Shown in pieces: positions 17,309-25,212 of a stretch of DNA of 38,076 nucleotides. The translations under genes were made by a program, and so were the position numbers. The number at the start of each line of letters is the position of its first letter. Position 1 is the first letter of the stretch. The notes beneath the pieces are model-generated. The model had not been told where the DNA came from. It made no database searches and saw nothing but the letters and a program-made list of their open reading frames with translations. The stretch is from an uncultured Desulfobacterales bacterium (GTDB taxonomy: Bacteria > Desulfobacterota > Desulfobacteria > Desulfobacterales > UBA11574): contig CALLDL010000067.1 in NCBI GenBank assembly GCA_937998305.1, positions 1-38,076 on the forward strand, given 5' to 3'.

Positions 17309-17358
17309 ATATATTGTGGTATATTTCTCTTGACACACAAGATATTTTATCTTATACA
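17309..17358 (+). promoter_or_regulatory. Palindromic operator plus sigma-70 promoter (module copy 1)
   Basis: The palindrome atatattgtggtatat (17309-17324) is followed after five bases by TTGACA (17330-17335), a 17-base spacer and TATACA (17353-17358). The same arrangement with the same 5-base gap occurs at 32610. It drives the small Cys-rich protein genes at 17413 and 17679. The palindrome placement suggests regulation by a DNA-binding dimer (inference). Confidence 0.6.
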
Positions 17359-17412
17359 AAGATATTTTAAAATATCAGCAGTTTAATGCTTAAAAAAACA
17401 AGGAAGGTGTTG

Positions 17413-17565
17413 ATGGGCAAATCTTTTATTAAATGCCCTAAAGATCCGAAAATGCAATACTATCGTGAAATTTGTAAGGAAGTTTTTCGGAAAGGGAACA
17501 TGCGCAACTGGTGTAAACAATGTGAGGTCTTTCAGGACCAGAAGAAATCTGCGGGAAAGGCATAG
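17413..17565 (+). CDS. Tiny cysteine-containing protein
   Basis: A 50-residue protein, not recognised. The ATG follows a good ribosome site (aaggaaggtg) and a strong promoter at 17330. Cysteines at 8, 21, 34 and 37 (KCPKD, EICKEV, WCKQCEV) could form a zinc-binding knuckle; otherwise it is basic and rich in Lys. Codon use and spacing fit a real gene. A second Cys-rich mini-protein follows at 17679. Confidence 0.55.
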   Translation: MGKSFIKCPKDPKMQYYREICKEVFRKGNMRNWCKQCEVFQDQKKSAGKA

Positions 17566-17678
17566 TACTTCGATTTTCCAAACCCGGTTAAAGTTTATAG
17601 GAAGGTTGGTTGATAATGTATACTTGATGTTAAAGATATGAATTTTCCTGATAATCTTAGCATAACAGAGGAGGCAAT

Positions 17679-17864
17679 ATGATTTCTTCTCCATGTGCAA
17701 ACTGTCAATGGAAAAATCAACCTAAAGAATTATGCGCAAAAGATTGCGAAATTCTAGAGGCCATTCAACTTTACCAGGCATCAAATGAAAGCGTTTTTAT
17801 TATATCTGCCATCGATTGTACCGAAGAAGATAGGTTCTGTTTGAACAGTAGGGATGTTATTTAA
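17679..17864 (+). CDS. Small cysteine-rich protein
   Basis: A 61-residue protein with an excellent ribosome site (aggaggcaat). Four cysteines near the N-terminus (SPCANCQW at 6 and 9, ELCAKDC at 19 and 23) form a C-x2-C-x9-C-x3-C pattern that looks like a metal knuckle; two more (47, 54) occur near the end. No family was recognised. It probably shares the promoter at 17330 with the gene at 17413. Confidence 0.55.
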   Translation: MISSPCANCQWKNQPKELCAKDCEILEAIQLYQASNESVFIISAIDCTEEDRFCLNSRDVI

Positions 17865-18011
17865 ATTCGTATTCCCCACTGTTTGTTGAAGCAGAGCGGA
17901 AATTTCGTTCTGTCGTGGCTTGAATGAGTTGTATTAATCCGTCTCAGGCGGATAACATCGTGACGCGATTTTATTTTCAGTCTGTCTCCATTATGAAAAG
18001 GAGGTGGTACT

Positions 18012-18686
18012 ATGTATGTGGGCCGAATTATGCATACACGCCTTGTAACCGTATCTCCGGATACAAGCTTACGCAAGGCAAAAGAGATCATAGAAGAAAA
18101 ACAGATTAACCATCTTTTGGTGGTCAACAAAAATGAGGATTTAGTCGGCATTGTTTCAGACAGAGATGTCAGACAAAGCTGGGCTTCTCCGGCCACATCC
18201 CTCAGTGTTCATGAACTGAACTATCTTTTGACCCAGTTGACCGTTGAAGCGATTATGGTTAAGAAGATTATCACCATATCCCCGGGCACCACCATTGAAC
18301 GTGCCGCTTTTATCATGCAGGAAAACAGAATCAATGCACTGCCGGTTATCGAATCTGAAAAGCTTGTTGGGATTATCACAAGCACCGATGTCATGGAAGT
18401 ATTGCTTCATTCCATTGGATTTGGTGAGGAAAGTGCCCGGTTTACGGTTTTGGTTGAAGATCGCATCGGGATTGTTTCTGAAGTGTCAAAAATTCTTAAG
18501 GAACAGCGGATCAACATCCGAAGTCTTGTTACCTGGCCGGAGAAAGACTATCGAGGCATTTATCAACTGGTGATGAGAGTCGGCCTGGAAGATAAGGATA
18601 GGGCAATTTCAGCATTAAGTGACGGCGGGTTCAAAGTGCTATCAGAATATGTTCAAGATTTGACACCCTTTCTCCCAGAGAGATAA
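18012..18686 (+). CDS. CBS-pair and ACT domain protein
   Basis: A 224-residue cytoplasmic sensor-type protein. Residues about 1-60 and 77-135 are the two CBS motifs (GRIMHTRLVTVSPDTSL / HLLVVNKNEDLVGIVSDRD and AIMVKKIITISPGTTI / ALPVIESEKLVGIITSTD), which bind adenosyl ligands. Residues about 141-215 form an ACT domain (FTVLVEDRIGIVSEVSKIL), an amino-acid-binding module. This architecture (AcuB-like) is common in anaerobic Deltaproteobacteria. A near-perfect ribosome site (aaaaggaggtgg) precedes the ATG. It is convergent with the M20 gene, with an inverted-repeat element between them. The ligand is unknown. Confidence 0.85.
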   Translation: MYVGRIMHTRLVTVSPDTSLRKAKEIIEEKQINHLLVVNKNEDLVGIVSDRDVRQSWASPATSLSVHELNYLLTQLTVEAIMVKKIITISPGTTIERAAFIMQENRINALPVIESEKLVGIITSTDVMEVLLHSIGFGEESARFTVLVEDRIGIVSEVSKILKEQRINIRSLVTWPEKDYRGIYQLVMRVGLEDKDRAISALSDGGFKVLSEYVQDLTPFLPER

Positions 18687-18701
18687 ACATTATTCCTTTC
18701 C

Positions 18702-18844
18702 AGAACCTATCTCAAAAATAAGATTAGGGTTTCAGGGCAAGGCGTTAAACGGTTAAAAAGCGGAGCATACACTTAGTATGTGAGCATTTTAAACCGTTTT
18801 GCAACGCTGCCATGGGCACTTAGATTGTTTTTGAGATAGGTTCT
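18702..18844. repeat. Inverted-repeat element, family D (single copy)
   Basis: A 143-bp element with perfect 17-bp termini agaacctatctcaaaaa (18702-18718) and tttttgagataggttct (18828-18844). An inner hairpin pairs aaacggtt with the aaccgtttt region around the palindromic catacacttagtatgtg. It lies between the convergent ends of the CBS-ACT and M20 genes and could also act as a two-way transcription stop (inference). Confidence 0.8.
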
Positions 18845-18851
18845 AATGTCT

Positions 18852-20033
18852 TCATCCGAATAAAAGACCTCTTCTATATTTCCCCCAGCAGTCTATTAAA
18901 GTACAGGCCAGCAAAGCCGACCGTTGTAAGAGGCTCGCTTTAATCATATATTCATCGTCACTGTGATCCATGGCGCCGATGGGTCCCAAACCATCGATGA
19001 CCGGTGTATGTTCTCCGGCAATCAGATTGGCGTCCGATACCCCAGCCCTGAATTCTTCCGATACCGAATATCCAATGGAAGATGCTGTTTCCTGGACCGC
19101 TTGGAAAAGTTTTTTATTCTGTTCAGAGGCCGGCATGGGAGGTCTTGAGCTCAATATGGCAAAATGAGAGCTGGTTTTGGGGATGTCTTTTTTCTTGGTA
19201 ATTTCGGAGATGCTTTTTTCCAGATCTACTTTGTCCGCTATTCCGGTGAACCTGAAATCGATACGGGCCAAAGCATGTTCAGACACGGTATTGGGACCTA
19301 TCCCGCCATTGACCTTGCCCACATTGACACTGATTCCCCGATCCAAATCATTTAAAGATTCAAAGGCAATAATTTTATGGGCCAGTTCTAGAATGGCACT
19401 GACTTTATCTTTGCCGGCAAATGCTGCATGGCCGGCAACTCCTTTAATCTTAAGTTCAAGAGAAAGATTTCCTTTTCGACCGGTAACGAGTTCTCCATTG
19501 CGCCCCCCGGTTTCCAAAACAAATGCAAAGGCGCTGTTTCTGGCTTCCTTTTGAATATGATCTTTTGAGCTGGGAGACCCGATTTCTTCGTCGGAATTAA
19601 AGAAGAATTTGACGGGTATTTTTGTTAAAAGCTTTTCATTGTCCAGTGCCTTGAGTGCAAATATCCCTGCAACGAGTCCGCCTTTCATGTCAATGACGCC
19701 AGGGCCGAAACAGTGAGTACTTTCTTCCTTGTACCAGTTAAATTCGGTATCTTCCGGAAATACCGTATCCATGTGTCCGGATAGAAGTATCTGTTTGTCA
19801 AACCGCTCTTTACAAAGGGATCTAACAACAAGATGATTTCCAAATGTTTCCTGTTCCATCACCTGGCAAGAGACGGCATTGGATTGAAACGTGGACGTTA
19901 TCAGACGGGCCATCTGGTCCAGACCCTGTTTATTGTAAGTTCCGCTTTGAATCCGAACCATCTTTTCAAGGAGGGCGAACATATCCCGATGGTGTGCTTT
20001 TAGGAATGTGATTATGCGGTTGCGGGTGGTCAT
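18852..20033 (-). CDS. M20-family metallopeptidase / deacylase (CPG2-like)
   Basis: A 393-residue zinc hydrolase. Metal-ligand regions are LLSGHMDTVFP (His-x-Asp), GPGVIDMKGGLVAG (bridging Asp), and NSDEEIGSPSSK (catalytic Glu and ligand Glu). The dimerisation domain includes GVAGHAAFAGKDKVSA, and a late His ligand is in AMDHSDDEYM. It matches the glutamate carboxypeptidase/ArgE/DapE superfamily in length. It starts two bases after the aminomutase-family gene, so it is the last gene of that operon and may hydrolyse an N-acyl or peptide bond of a beta-amino-acid product (inference). Confidence 0.88.
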   Translation of the reverse strand: MTTRNRIITFLKAHHRDMFALLEKMVRIQSGTYNKQGLDQMARLITSTFQSNAVSCQVMEQETFGNHLVVRSLCKERFDKQILLSGHMDTVFPEDTEFNWYKEESTHCFGPGVIDMKGGLVAGIFALKALDNEKLLTKIPVKFFFNSDEEIGSPSSKDHIQKEARNSAFAFVLETGGRNGELVTGRKGNLSLELKIKGVAGHAAFAGKDKVSAILELAHKIIAFESLNDLDRGISVNVGKVNGGIGPNTVSEHALARIDFRFTGIADKVDLEKSISEITKKKDIPKTSSHFAILSSRPPMPASEQNKKLFQAVQETASSIGYSVSEEFRAGVSDANLIAGEHTPVIDGLGPIGAMDHSDDEYMIKASLLQRSALLACTLIDCWGKYRRGLLFG

Positions 20034-20035
20034 TT

Positions 20036-21109
20036 CTATTCAGGAATATTCGGCCAAGTTGTATAAAGCCCCTGATAATTTCTTAGCTTATATTCTTTTT
20101 CATTTTTATCGACAATGTAATAATCGGGCATTAAAGGAATTTTGCCGATATTCGTTGCAATGACATACATGGGCTGGGCAAGTCCAGTCGTGTGACCCCG
20201 CAGTGCATCTCTAATAAGTTCGGCTCCTTTTTCAACCGGTGTGCGAAAATGATCGATTCCCGGTGCAGGTTCGCAGTAAAAAACATAATATGGCCGGATT
20301 CTAACGGCTAAAAGCTTCTGATGCAGTTTTCTGAAGGTCTCCACATCATCATTGATTCCTTTTAGCAGCACGGCTTGATTGCCGACATTCACACCGCAGG
20401 AGAGAAGATCGTAAACGGCTTCTGCCGTCTTTTGGGTAATTTCGTTGGGATGATTACATTGTGTATTTATCCATATGGGCACCCGGTGAAAACCGCTGAG
20501 AATTTTTTTGAGACCGTCGGTGATTCGATGCGGCAACACAATCGGTGTTCGCGTTCCGAATCGAATCATTTCTATATGGGAAATCTCTCTCAGCTTTCGA
20601 ATAAGGTATTCAATTTTTTGGTCTGAAAGTATGAAAGGGTCACCGCCGGTAATGAGAACGTCGCGAATTTCCTCATGTTCGCTGATCCACTCGATACCTT
20701 CTTCAAAATCGAATCGAAGCTTAAGATCACGATCGACCACGAGTTCCTTACGGAAACAATGACGGCAGTAATTTGCACAGACATCCGTAACCGTAAATGC
20801 AATGCGGTCATGATACTGCCTGGCAATACAGTCGGGTCTGACTTCATCGGTGTCACGGTTTTCTTTCCAAATCAGATAGTTGGGGATTCCATGTTTATTC
20901 TCTGTTTCTTTCATTGATGGGATAACCTGTTTGCGTATCGGGCAATCAGGATCGCTTGGATCCATCAAAGAAGCAAAATAAGGCGTTGTTCCCCATGTAG
21001 TTTTAAGGGTATTGATGGCCGCTTCTTCTTCCGGTGTGACGTTGATGAGGACTTTTAGGCCATCAAGTGTGTTCACACTGTTTTGGAGTTGTTCGATCCA
21101 TTCATCCAT
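20036..21109 (-). CDS. Radical SAM lysine/glutamate 2,3-aminomutase-family enzyme (KamA-like)
   Basis: A 357-residue radical SAM, PLP-dependent aminomutase. The SAM cluster motif is C111-x3-C115-x2-C118 (CANYCRHC), followed by GGDP (155-158). The PLP lysine is probably Lys250 in VLLKGINDD. The family C-terminal region (HFRTPVEKG, GHTTG, GKIPLMPDY) is complete. In lysine 2,3-aminomutase two Asp residues bind the lysine side chain (Asp293, Asp330); at the aligned sites this protein seems to have Glu280 (YCEPAPG) and an IATN segment, so it is not a standard lysine enzyme. A glutamine-synthetase-family gene lies 12 bp upstream. Substrate unknown; beta-glutamate or another beta-amino acid is inferred. 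Confidence 0.88.
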   Translation of the reverse strand: MDEWIEQLQNSVNTLDGLKVLINVTPEEEAAINTLKTTWGTTPYFASLMDPSDPDCPIRKQVIPSMKETENKHGIPNYLIWKENRDTDEVRPDCIARQYHDRIAFTVTDVCANYCRHCFRKELVVDRDLKLRFDFEEGIEWISEHEEIRDVLITGGDPFILSDQKIEYLIRKLREISHIEMIRFGTRTPIVLPHRITDGLKKILSGFHRVPIWINTQCNHPNEITQKTAEAVYDLLSCGVNVGNQAVLLKGINDDVETFRKLHQKLLAVRIRPYYVFYCEPAPGIDHFRTPVEKGAELIRDALRGHTTGLAQPMYVIATNIGKIPLMPDYYIVDKNEKEYKLRNYQGLYTTWPNIPE

Positions 21110-21121
21110 TAAATGATCCTC

Positions 21122-22432
21122 CTAAATGCTCAGATATTTATCCAGTTCTCTGGGAGTAACGTGGACTCTGTGATCCTCCCAGTCATTTATCTTAAGGGAC
21201 ATGTATGTGTTGTAAATCTGTTCTCCTAAAATTTCTTTCATAAATTTACTTCTTTCGGCTTCAACCAGGGCCTCGTACATGCTTTTAGGCAAGAACCGCC
21301 TGTCCCAAACACGGTATCGATATTTCTTTTTATATGTGCTGCCGATATCCGGTTGACCACATTTAAGATCTCCATTTATACCTTTAAGCCCCATGGCAAT
21401 TAATGTGGCAATTTGAAGATAAGGGTTGCCTGCCGGGTCAGGGCTTCTTAATTCAATCCGTGTGCTTTCGGGGTTGTGGCTATAAGGCACCCTGACCATA
21501 GAGCTTCTATTTCTGAACCCCCAGCCTCTGATAATGGGTGCTTCCCTATCCAACACGTATGCCTTGTATGAATTGAAAGTCGATGCCATTATGATTGACG
21601 TTTCTCTGGCATATTGCAAAATACCGCCAATAAATTTTTTGCAGGTATTGCTTATATTGTCTTCACTATCTGCATCGTAAAACATGTTTTTTCCATCAAG
21701 ATCCTGCATAGAAATGTGGATATGGAATGCATTTCTGTTGAAATCGTCAAATGGTTTAGGCATGAACGTCGCGTGATAACCGAGCTCTAAAGCAACCATC
21801 TGGGTTATATAGTTGAAAAGTATTGTTCGGTCTGCTGCATTCAAGGGATCTGCACACTCCAGGTTGATTTCATGCTGTGAAGGTGTCACCTCATGATGCG
21901 CTTTCTCAAACTGTATTCCGCATGCTTTGAGTATCTCAATAATTTTGTTTCGTACCAGTTCTCCCTTATCATGGGGAGTTGACTGAAAGTAACCGGCTTT
22001 GTCAGAATGAACTTTTTCACCGTGTTCATCTTCACGAAGTAGAAAAAATTCATGTTCAGGACCGACCAGAAACTTGAAGCCATGCTCTGTTTCCGCCTTT
22101 TTCAGGATACCTTCCAGAACAGATCTGGGATCGACTTGTGCACGAGATTCTTGATCGTCATAAACATGTCCTATAAAGAAACCGCGTTTATTATCCCCAA
22201 ATTCCACAACTCGAAAACTCTCCGGATCTGGAAAAAGAAGCCTGTCACTACTATCAACAGTAGCGTATCCCGCTACAGAGCTTCCATCAAAACCGATTCC
22301 ATTTGCTATGATCGACTCAATGTTGTCGGGATTTATCGGCAGATTCATAATTCTGCCGTTGAGATCGGTAAAAAAAATCTTTGTAAGGGTCGTTTCCTTT
22401 AGTTTTTTCTGGATTTGTTTGATATTTGCCAT
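21122..22432 (-). CDS. Glutamine synthetase family protein (type I-like)
   Basis: A 436-residue GS-fold ligase with intact metal/ATP residues: EHEFFL (around 126), HHEVTPSQHE (179-188), NSYKAYV, RNRSSMVRVP and RIELRSPDPAGNPYL. The His loop reads FNRNAFHIHIS where type I GS usually has G-S-G-M-H, so the substrate pocket may differ. No adenylylation-type Tyr loop was recognised. I chose the ATG at 22432 (AAGGTG upstream) over a GTG at 22444. The gene is transcribed with a KamA-like enzyme and an M20 hydrolase. It may amidate glutamate or beta-glutamate (inference). Confidence 0.88.
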   Translation of the reverse strand: MANIKQIQKKLKETTLTKIFFTDLNGRIMNLPINPDNIESIIANGIGFDGSSVAGYATVDSSDRLLFPDPESFRVVEFGDNKRGFFIGHVYDDQESRAQVDPRSVLEGILKKAETEHGFKFLVGPEHEFFLLREDEHGEKVHSDKAGYFQSTPHDKGELVRNKIIEILKACGIQFEKAHHEVTPSQHEINLECADPLNAADRTILFNYITQMVALELGYHATFMPKPFDDFNRNAFHIHISMQDLDGKNMFYDADSEDNISNTCKKFIGGILQYARETSIIMASTFNSYKAYVLDREAPIIRGWGFRNRSSMVRVPYSHNPESTRIELRSPDPAGNPYLQIATLIAMGLKGINGDLKCGQPDIGSTYKKKYRYRVWDRRFLPKSMYEALVEAERSKFMKEILGEQIYNTYMSLKINDWEDHRVHVTPRELDKYLSI

Positions 22433-22479
22433 GTTGTGTTTCACCTTTTTTAATTTAAATTCAGAAGCTTGTTTATTTC

Positions 22480-22508
22480 ATTACATCTGTTTTATATGCC
22501 AATATCAA
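22480..22508 (-). promoter_or_regulatory. Candidate sigma-70 promoter of the GS-like gene
   Basis: On the minus strand TTGATA (22503-22508), a 17-base spacer and TGTAAT (22480-22485) lie about 48 bases before the start. A perfect 7-bp palindrome, aatgagg/cctcatt (22554-22569), sits upstream and overlaps the stop of the preceding ORF. Confidence 0.4.
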
Positions 22509-22564
22509 GAGAAATTTTACTGACATCTTGAATAAAAAGGTTGTGAAACAATTAATGAGGGTCC

Positions 22565-23026
22565 TCATTGCTTGGTAAAGGAGAAGTTTTGACTGGCGTA
22601 TTCGTCGGGATCGGCATCTGGATATCTGACTTTTTCATAGCCCCACGGTTTTTTCATGACAATGTCAGTGCCCTTATGATCCATAACGTTACTTCTGTGT
22701 AAAGGAATTTTACCGCCGGCAGTGGCCATGTATCGAGGAATAGCATCACCGGAGATATTGCCGCACATGCTTTCCACGATATCTCTTCCTTTTTCTATGG
22801 GCACCCTGAAGTGGGCAAACTGGGGATTGATTACAATCAGATTTTCATAGTCATACTGTTCAAAAATATCGGGTATGATGGAGATAAAATCGAATTTGCG
22901 GCTGAAAATGTGAGACAGGGCTATTTTCAGATAGGTGTTTAGACCGTAGTTTTTAAGCTCACCGATGTATAAAAAATATTGTGTGTCGTCTTTCAATTGA
23001 AAATTGGAAAAATATATGTCAGACAT
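22565..23026 (-). CDS. KamA C-terminus-like protein, function unknown
   Basis: A 153-residue protein. Residues about 72-115 (HFRVPIEKGRDIV ... GGKIPLHRSN) align with the C-terminal segment of the KamA-like protein encoded two genes downstream (HFRTPVEKGAELI ... IGKIPLMPDY). The radical SAM cysteines and PLP lysine are absent. Residues 1-65 are not recognised. It may be a remnant of a duplicated aminomutase, or a stand-alone accessory or substrate-binding protein retained in the operon. The ribosome site is weak. It lies 132 bp before the GS-like gene. Confidence 0.6.
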   Translation of the reverse strand: MSDIYFSNFQLKDDTQYFLYIGELKNYGLNTYLKIALSHIFSRKFDFISIIPDIFEQYDYENLIVINPQFAHFRVPIEKGRDIVESMCGNISGDAIPRYMATAGGKIPLHRSNVMDHKGTDIVMKKPWGYEKVRYPDADPDEYASQNFSFTKQ

Positions 23027-23084
23027 GGTGGATACCCCGGTTTTTTTTCCGAAGTGGTCATAAAAAACTAATGATTCATTAAAA

Positions 23085-23208
23085 CCCTAATTGATCGAAA
23101 GTCAAGGATGCCCCAGATTCAAGGCATCAAGGGCGAAGTCGTAGTCGTCTACTTCAAGCCCTTGATAACGAAGAAGATGGGGTGTCATCGGCTTTCGATC
23201 AATTAGGG
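23085..23208. repeat. Inverted-repeat element, family C (single copy)
   Basis: A 124-bp element with perfect 17-bp termini ccctaattgatcgaaag (23085-23101) and ctttcgatcaattaggg (23192-23208). The interior forms a second hairpin, caagggc/gcccttg, around cgtagtcgtctac. The internal order (caaggcat, stem, cgtagtc, ctac, stem, ataacg) resembles that of family A although the termini differ. Confidence 0.82.
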
Positions 23209-23315
23209 GAAAAGTTTGCTCGCTTTAACAACAGAAATTATAATTTGCAACCTATTTTTATGTAAAATATAAAAAATTGAGGCTGTCAAATGAAAACTTG
23301 TTTAAACAACCGTGA

Positions 23316-23852
23316 ATGAAAATGGAAAAAATACTTGTCAGTGCCTGCTTGGTGGGAAAACGTGTGCGTTACAATGGTATTGTTAAAAGCTTTGAAAGCC
23401 ATGTTCTAAAGGCCTGGAATCGCCGAGGATGGGTTGTGGCCATTTGTCCTGAAGTTGCCGGGGGACTTCCTGTGCCCAGGTCCAGGTCGGAGATTTCCGG
23501 AGGTGATGGAATTCAGGTCTTGAACGGCCATAAAAAGGTCATAAATATCAACGGGCAGGATGTTACAAAATATTTTTTAGAGGGTGCTCAAAAAGCACTC
23601 GAACTTACCAGTTCATTGGGAATCAGGCTTGCGATTCTTAAAGAAAGGAGCCCCTCGTGTGGAACCGGTTATATTTATGACGGAAGTTTTTCCGGAATTA
23701 AAAAACCGGGAAAGGGAGTTGCTGCCGCCCTTTTGGAAGAAAACGGCATTCGTGTTTTCAGCGAACGGAAAATCCCTGAAGCAGAGAAATATTTAAAAAC
23801 ACTTATAACCCAGGTTTCGCACTCCAATATTGCTAAAAAGCCATTGAAGTAG
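23316..23852 (+). CDS. DUF523 family protein
   Basis: A 178-residue member of DUF523 with the typical opening ILVSACLVGKRVRYNG, the mid segment AICPEVAGGLPVPR, and the conserved ILKERSPSCGTGYIYDGSFSG region; Cys residues in SACL, ICPE and PSCG are the family's invariant ones. No biochemical function is established here. Two starts are possible (ATG 23316 or 23322). It is not obviously in an operon. Confidence 0.85.
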   Translation: MKMEKILVSACLVGKRVRYNGIVKSFESHVLKAWNRRGWVVAICPEVAGGLPVPRSRSEISGGDGIQVLNGHKKVININGQDVTKYFLEGAQKALELTSSLGIRLAILKERSPSCGTGYIYDGSFSGIKKPGKGVAAALLEENGIRVFSERKIPEAEKYLKTLITQVSHSNIAKKPLK

Positions 23853-24025
23853 CGGGCCGAAATAAATTTTTTAAGGTAAAATATATCTTTGGCGCATTTT
23901 CGTACGACACCAAAATGCAAAGTGATTGCTATATCCAACGATTATATCTATAGACCGGCTTTAAGCGTCTTATAAAGTTGATCCGATGATTGAAATTTTT
24001 AAATAAAAAGAGGAGATAAAAGGAT

Positions 24026-24937
24026 TTGAATTCCAATAGGTTAAAGAGTCGATTCATCTTAATAATACTTGTTTATTTTTCCTTAATGTGTCTTGCTTCA
24101 GTAGTAACTGCTGGATCGGAAACAATTAAGATGTCCACAACCACCAGCACGGAAAATTCAGGGCTTCTGGATGCGCTGCTGCCGGAGTTAGCCAAAGATA
24201 CCGGTATTATCGTAAAGGTATTTTCCAAGGGAACCGGGGCTGCTATGCGTGACGGCATCGACGGTAATGTTGATGTGATTTTTGTGCATGCCAGAACAAG
24301 AGAAGAAAGATTTGTTGCCGATGGATACGGCACCCGCCGTTATGCGGTGATGCATAACGATTTTGTTCTTCTGGGTCCTCTTGATGATCCGGCCGGCATT
24401 AAAGGTATGCAAAAGGCATCTGAAGCCCTGAAACAGATCGCTGCAACCGGAGCGCTGTTTATTTCCCGCGGCGATGACAGCGGCACCCATACCAAGGAGC
24501 AGGCCCTATGGAAAACAACCGGTCTGGATCTTGAGGTTCAAAAAAGCACTATCTTTAAAAAAGGGAGAAAAAGGACCGTCAGCTTTATATATCCCAACGG
24601 GTCTAATAAATGGTATATCTCCATTGGCCAGGGCATGGGCAAAACGATCACCTTTGCCGATGAAAAAAAGGCTTACACACTTGCCGATCGAGGGACTTAT
24701 ATTAAATACAAGTACGGCCGTGATGTCAGCCTTGATTTGGAGATCATGTGTGAGGGCGACACAATCCTTCATAATCCATACGGTGTAATTCCTGTTAATC
24801 CAGACAAGCACCCCCATGTAAAATACCGGAAGGCCAAGCAATTTGCAGAGTGGCTGGTTTCGCCAAAAGGACAATTTCTTATTTCAAATTACAGGCTTAA
24901 TGGAAAACGACTTTTTTATCCGGATGCGGTAAAATGA
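24026..24937 (+). CDS. tupA: Tungstate ABC transporter substrate-binding protein TupA
   Basis: A 303-residue exported binding protein. The signal peptide (about 1-29, ending VVTAG) is followed by the TupA signature MSTTTSTENSGLL (36-48), then FSKGTGAAMRDG, GNVDVIFVHA and SRGDDSGTHTKE, all typical of tungstate (WtpA-unrelated) binding proteins. The start is TTG at 24026, with agaggag upstream. No TupB permease or TupC ATPase follows, so it is an orphan binding protein in this window. The presence of the W-enzyme AOR at 13.2-15 kb makes tungstate uptake sensible. Confidence 0.9.
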   Translation: MNSNRLKSRFILIILVYFSLMCLASVVTAGSETIKMSTTTSTENSGLLDALLPELAKDTGIIVKVFSKGTGAAMRDGIDGNVDVIFVHARTREERFVADGYGTRRYAVMHNDFVLLGPLDDPAGIKGMQKASEALKQIAATGALFISRGDDSGTHTKEQALWKTTGLDLEVQKSTIFKKGRKRTVSFIYPNGSNKWYISIGQGMGKTITFADEKKAYTLADRGTYIKYKYGRDVSLDLEIMCEGDTILHNPYGVIPVNPDKHPHVKYRKAKQFAEWLVSPKGQFLISNYRLNGKRLFYPDAVK

Positions 24938-25148
24938 TAATATTCGTCTGTCCTGAATCTGTCGCTTTGAAAATAATAGATGGCGATGCCTGATATTCAT
25001 CATAATTCACGGGATAAAATTTTCCTGCTTTTGATCGTGCAGTCAGCCTTTTGCCGAATATATGGTTAAGATACGGGAGTACATCATTTAAATCCTTATC
25101 AAAACCGGTTGACTTCGTGTAAGATGTCCAGTATTGGCAAGGCACCAA
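24897..25148 (-). pseudogene. Remnant or small protein resembling the LPYLNA-type domain of Fe-S proteins
   Basis: A minus-strand frame of 83 codons from a GTG. LNDVLPYLNHIFGKRLTARS and the later SIIFKA ... IIILPHPDKKVVF resemble a short domain (DxxxLLPYLNAVL ... LxFKxxGHxxTLYPxxI) often found in front of 4Fe-4S modules in anaerobes. The cysteine part is missing, the GTG start lacks a clear ribosome site, and the 3' end overlaps the end of tupA on the other strand, so it is probably a decayed fragment. Recognition is from memory of the pattern and is tentative. Confidence 0.35.
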
Positions 25149-25212
25149 AATTACAGGTTAGCGCATAAAATTTCCATTTTTATTTAAAAAACTCTTGGAG
25201 AGGAGAAAACCA

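Noticed and set aside
22554-22569. Palindrome aatgagg-gt-cctcatt upstream of the GS-like gene as an NtrC-type site.
   Set aside because: It does not match the NtrC consensus, overlaps a stop codon, and no sigma-54 promoter is visible; left unassigned.
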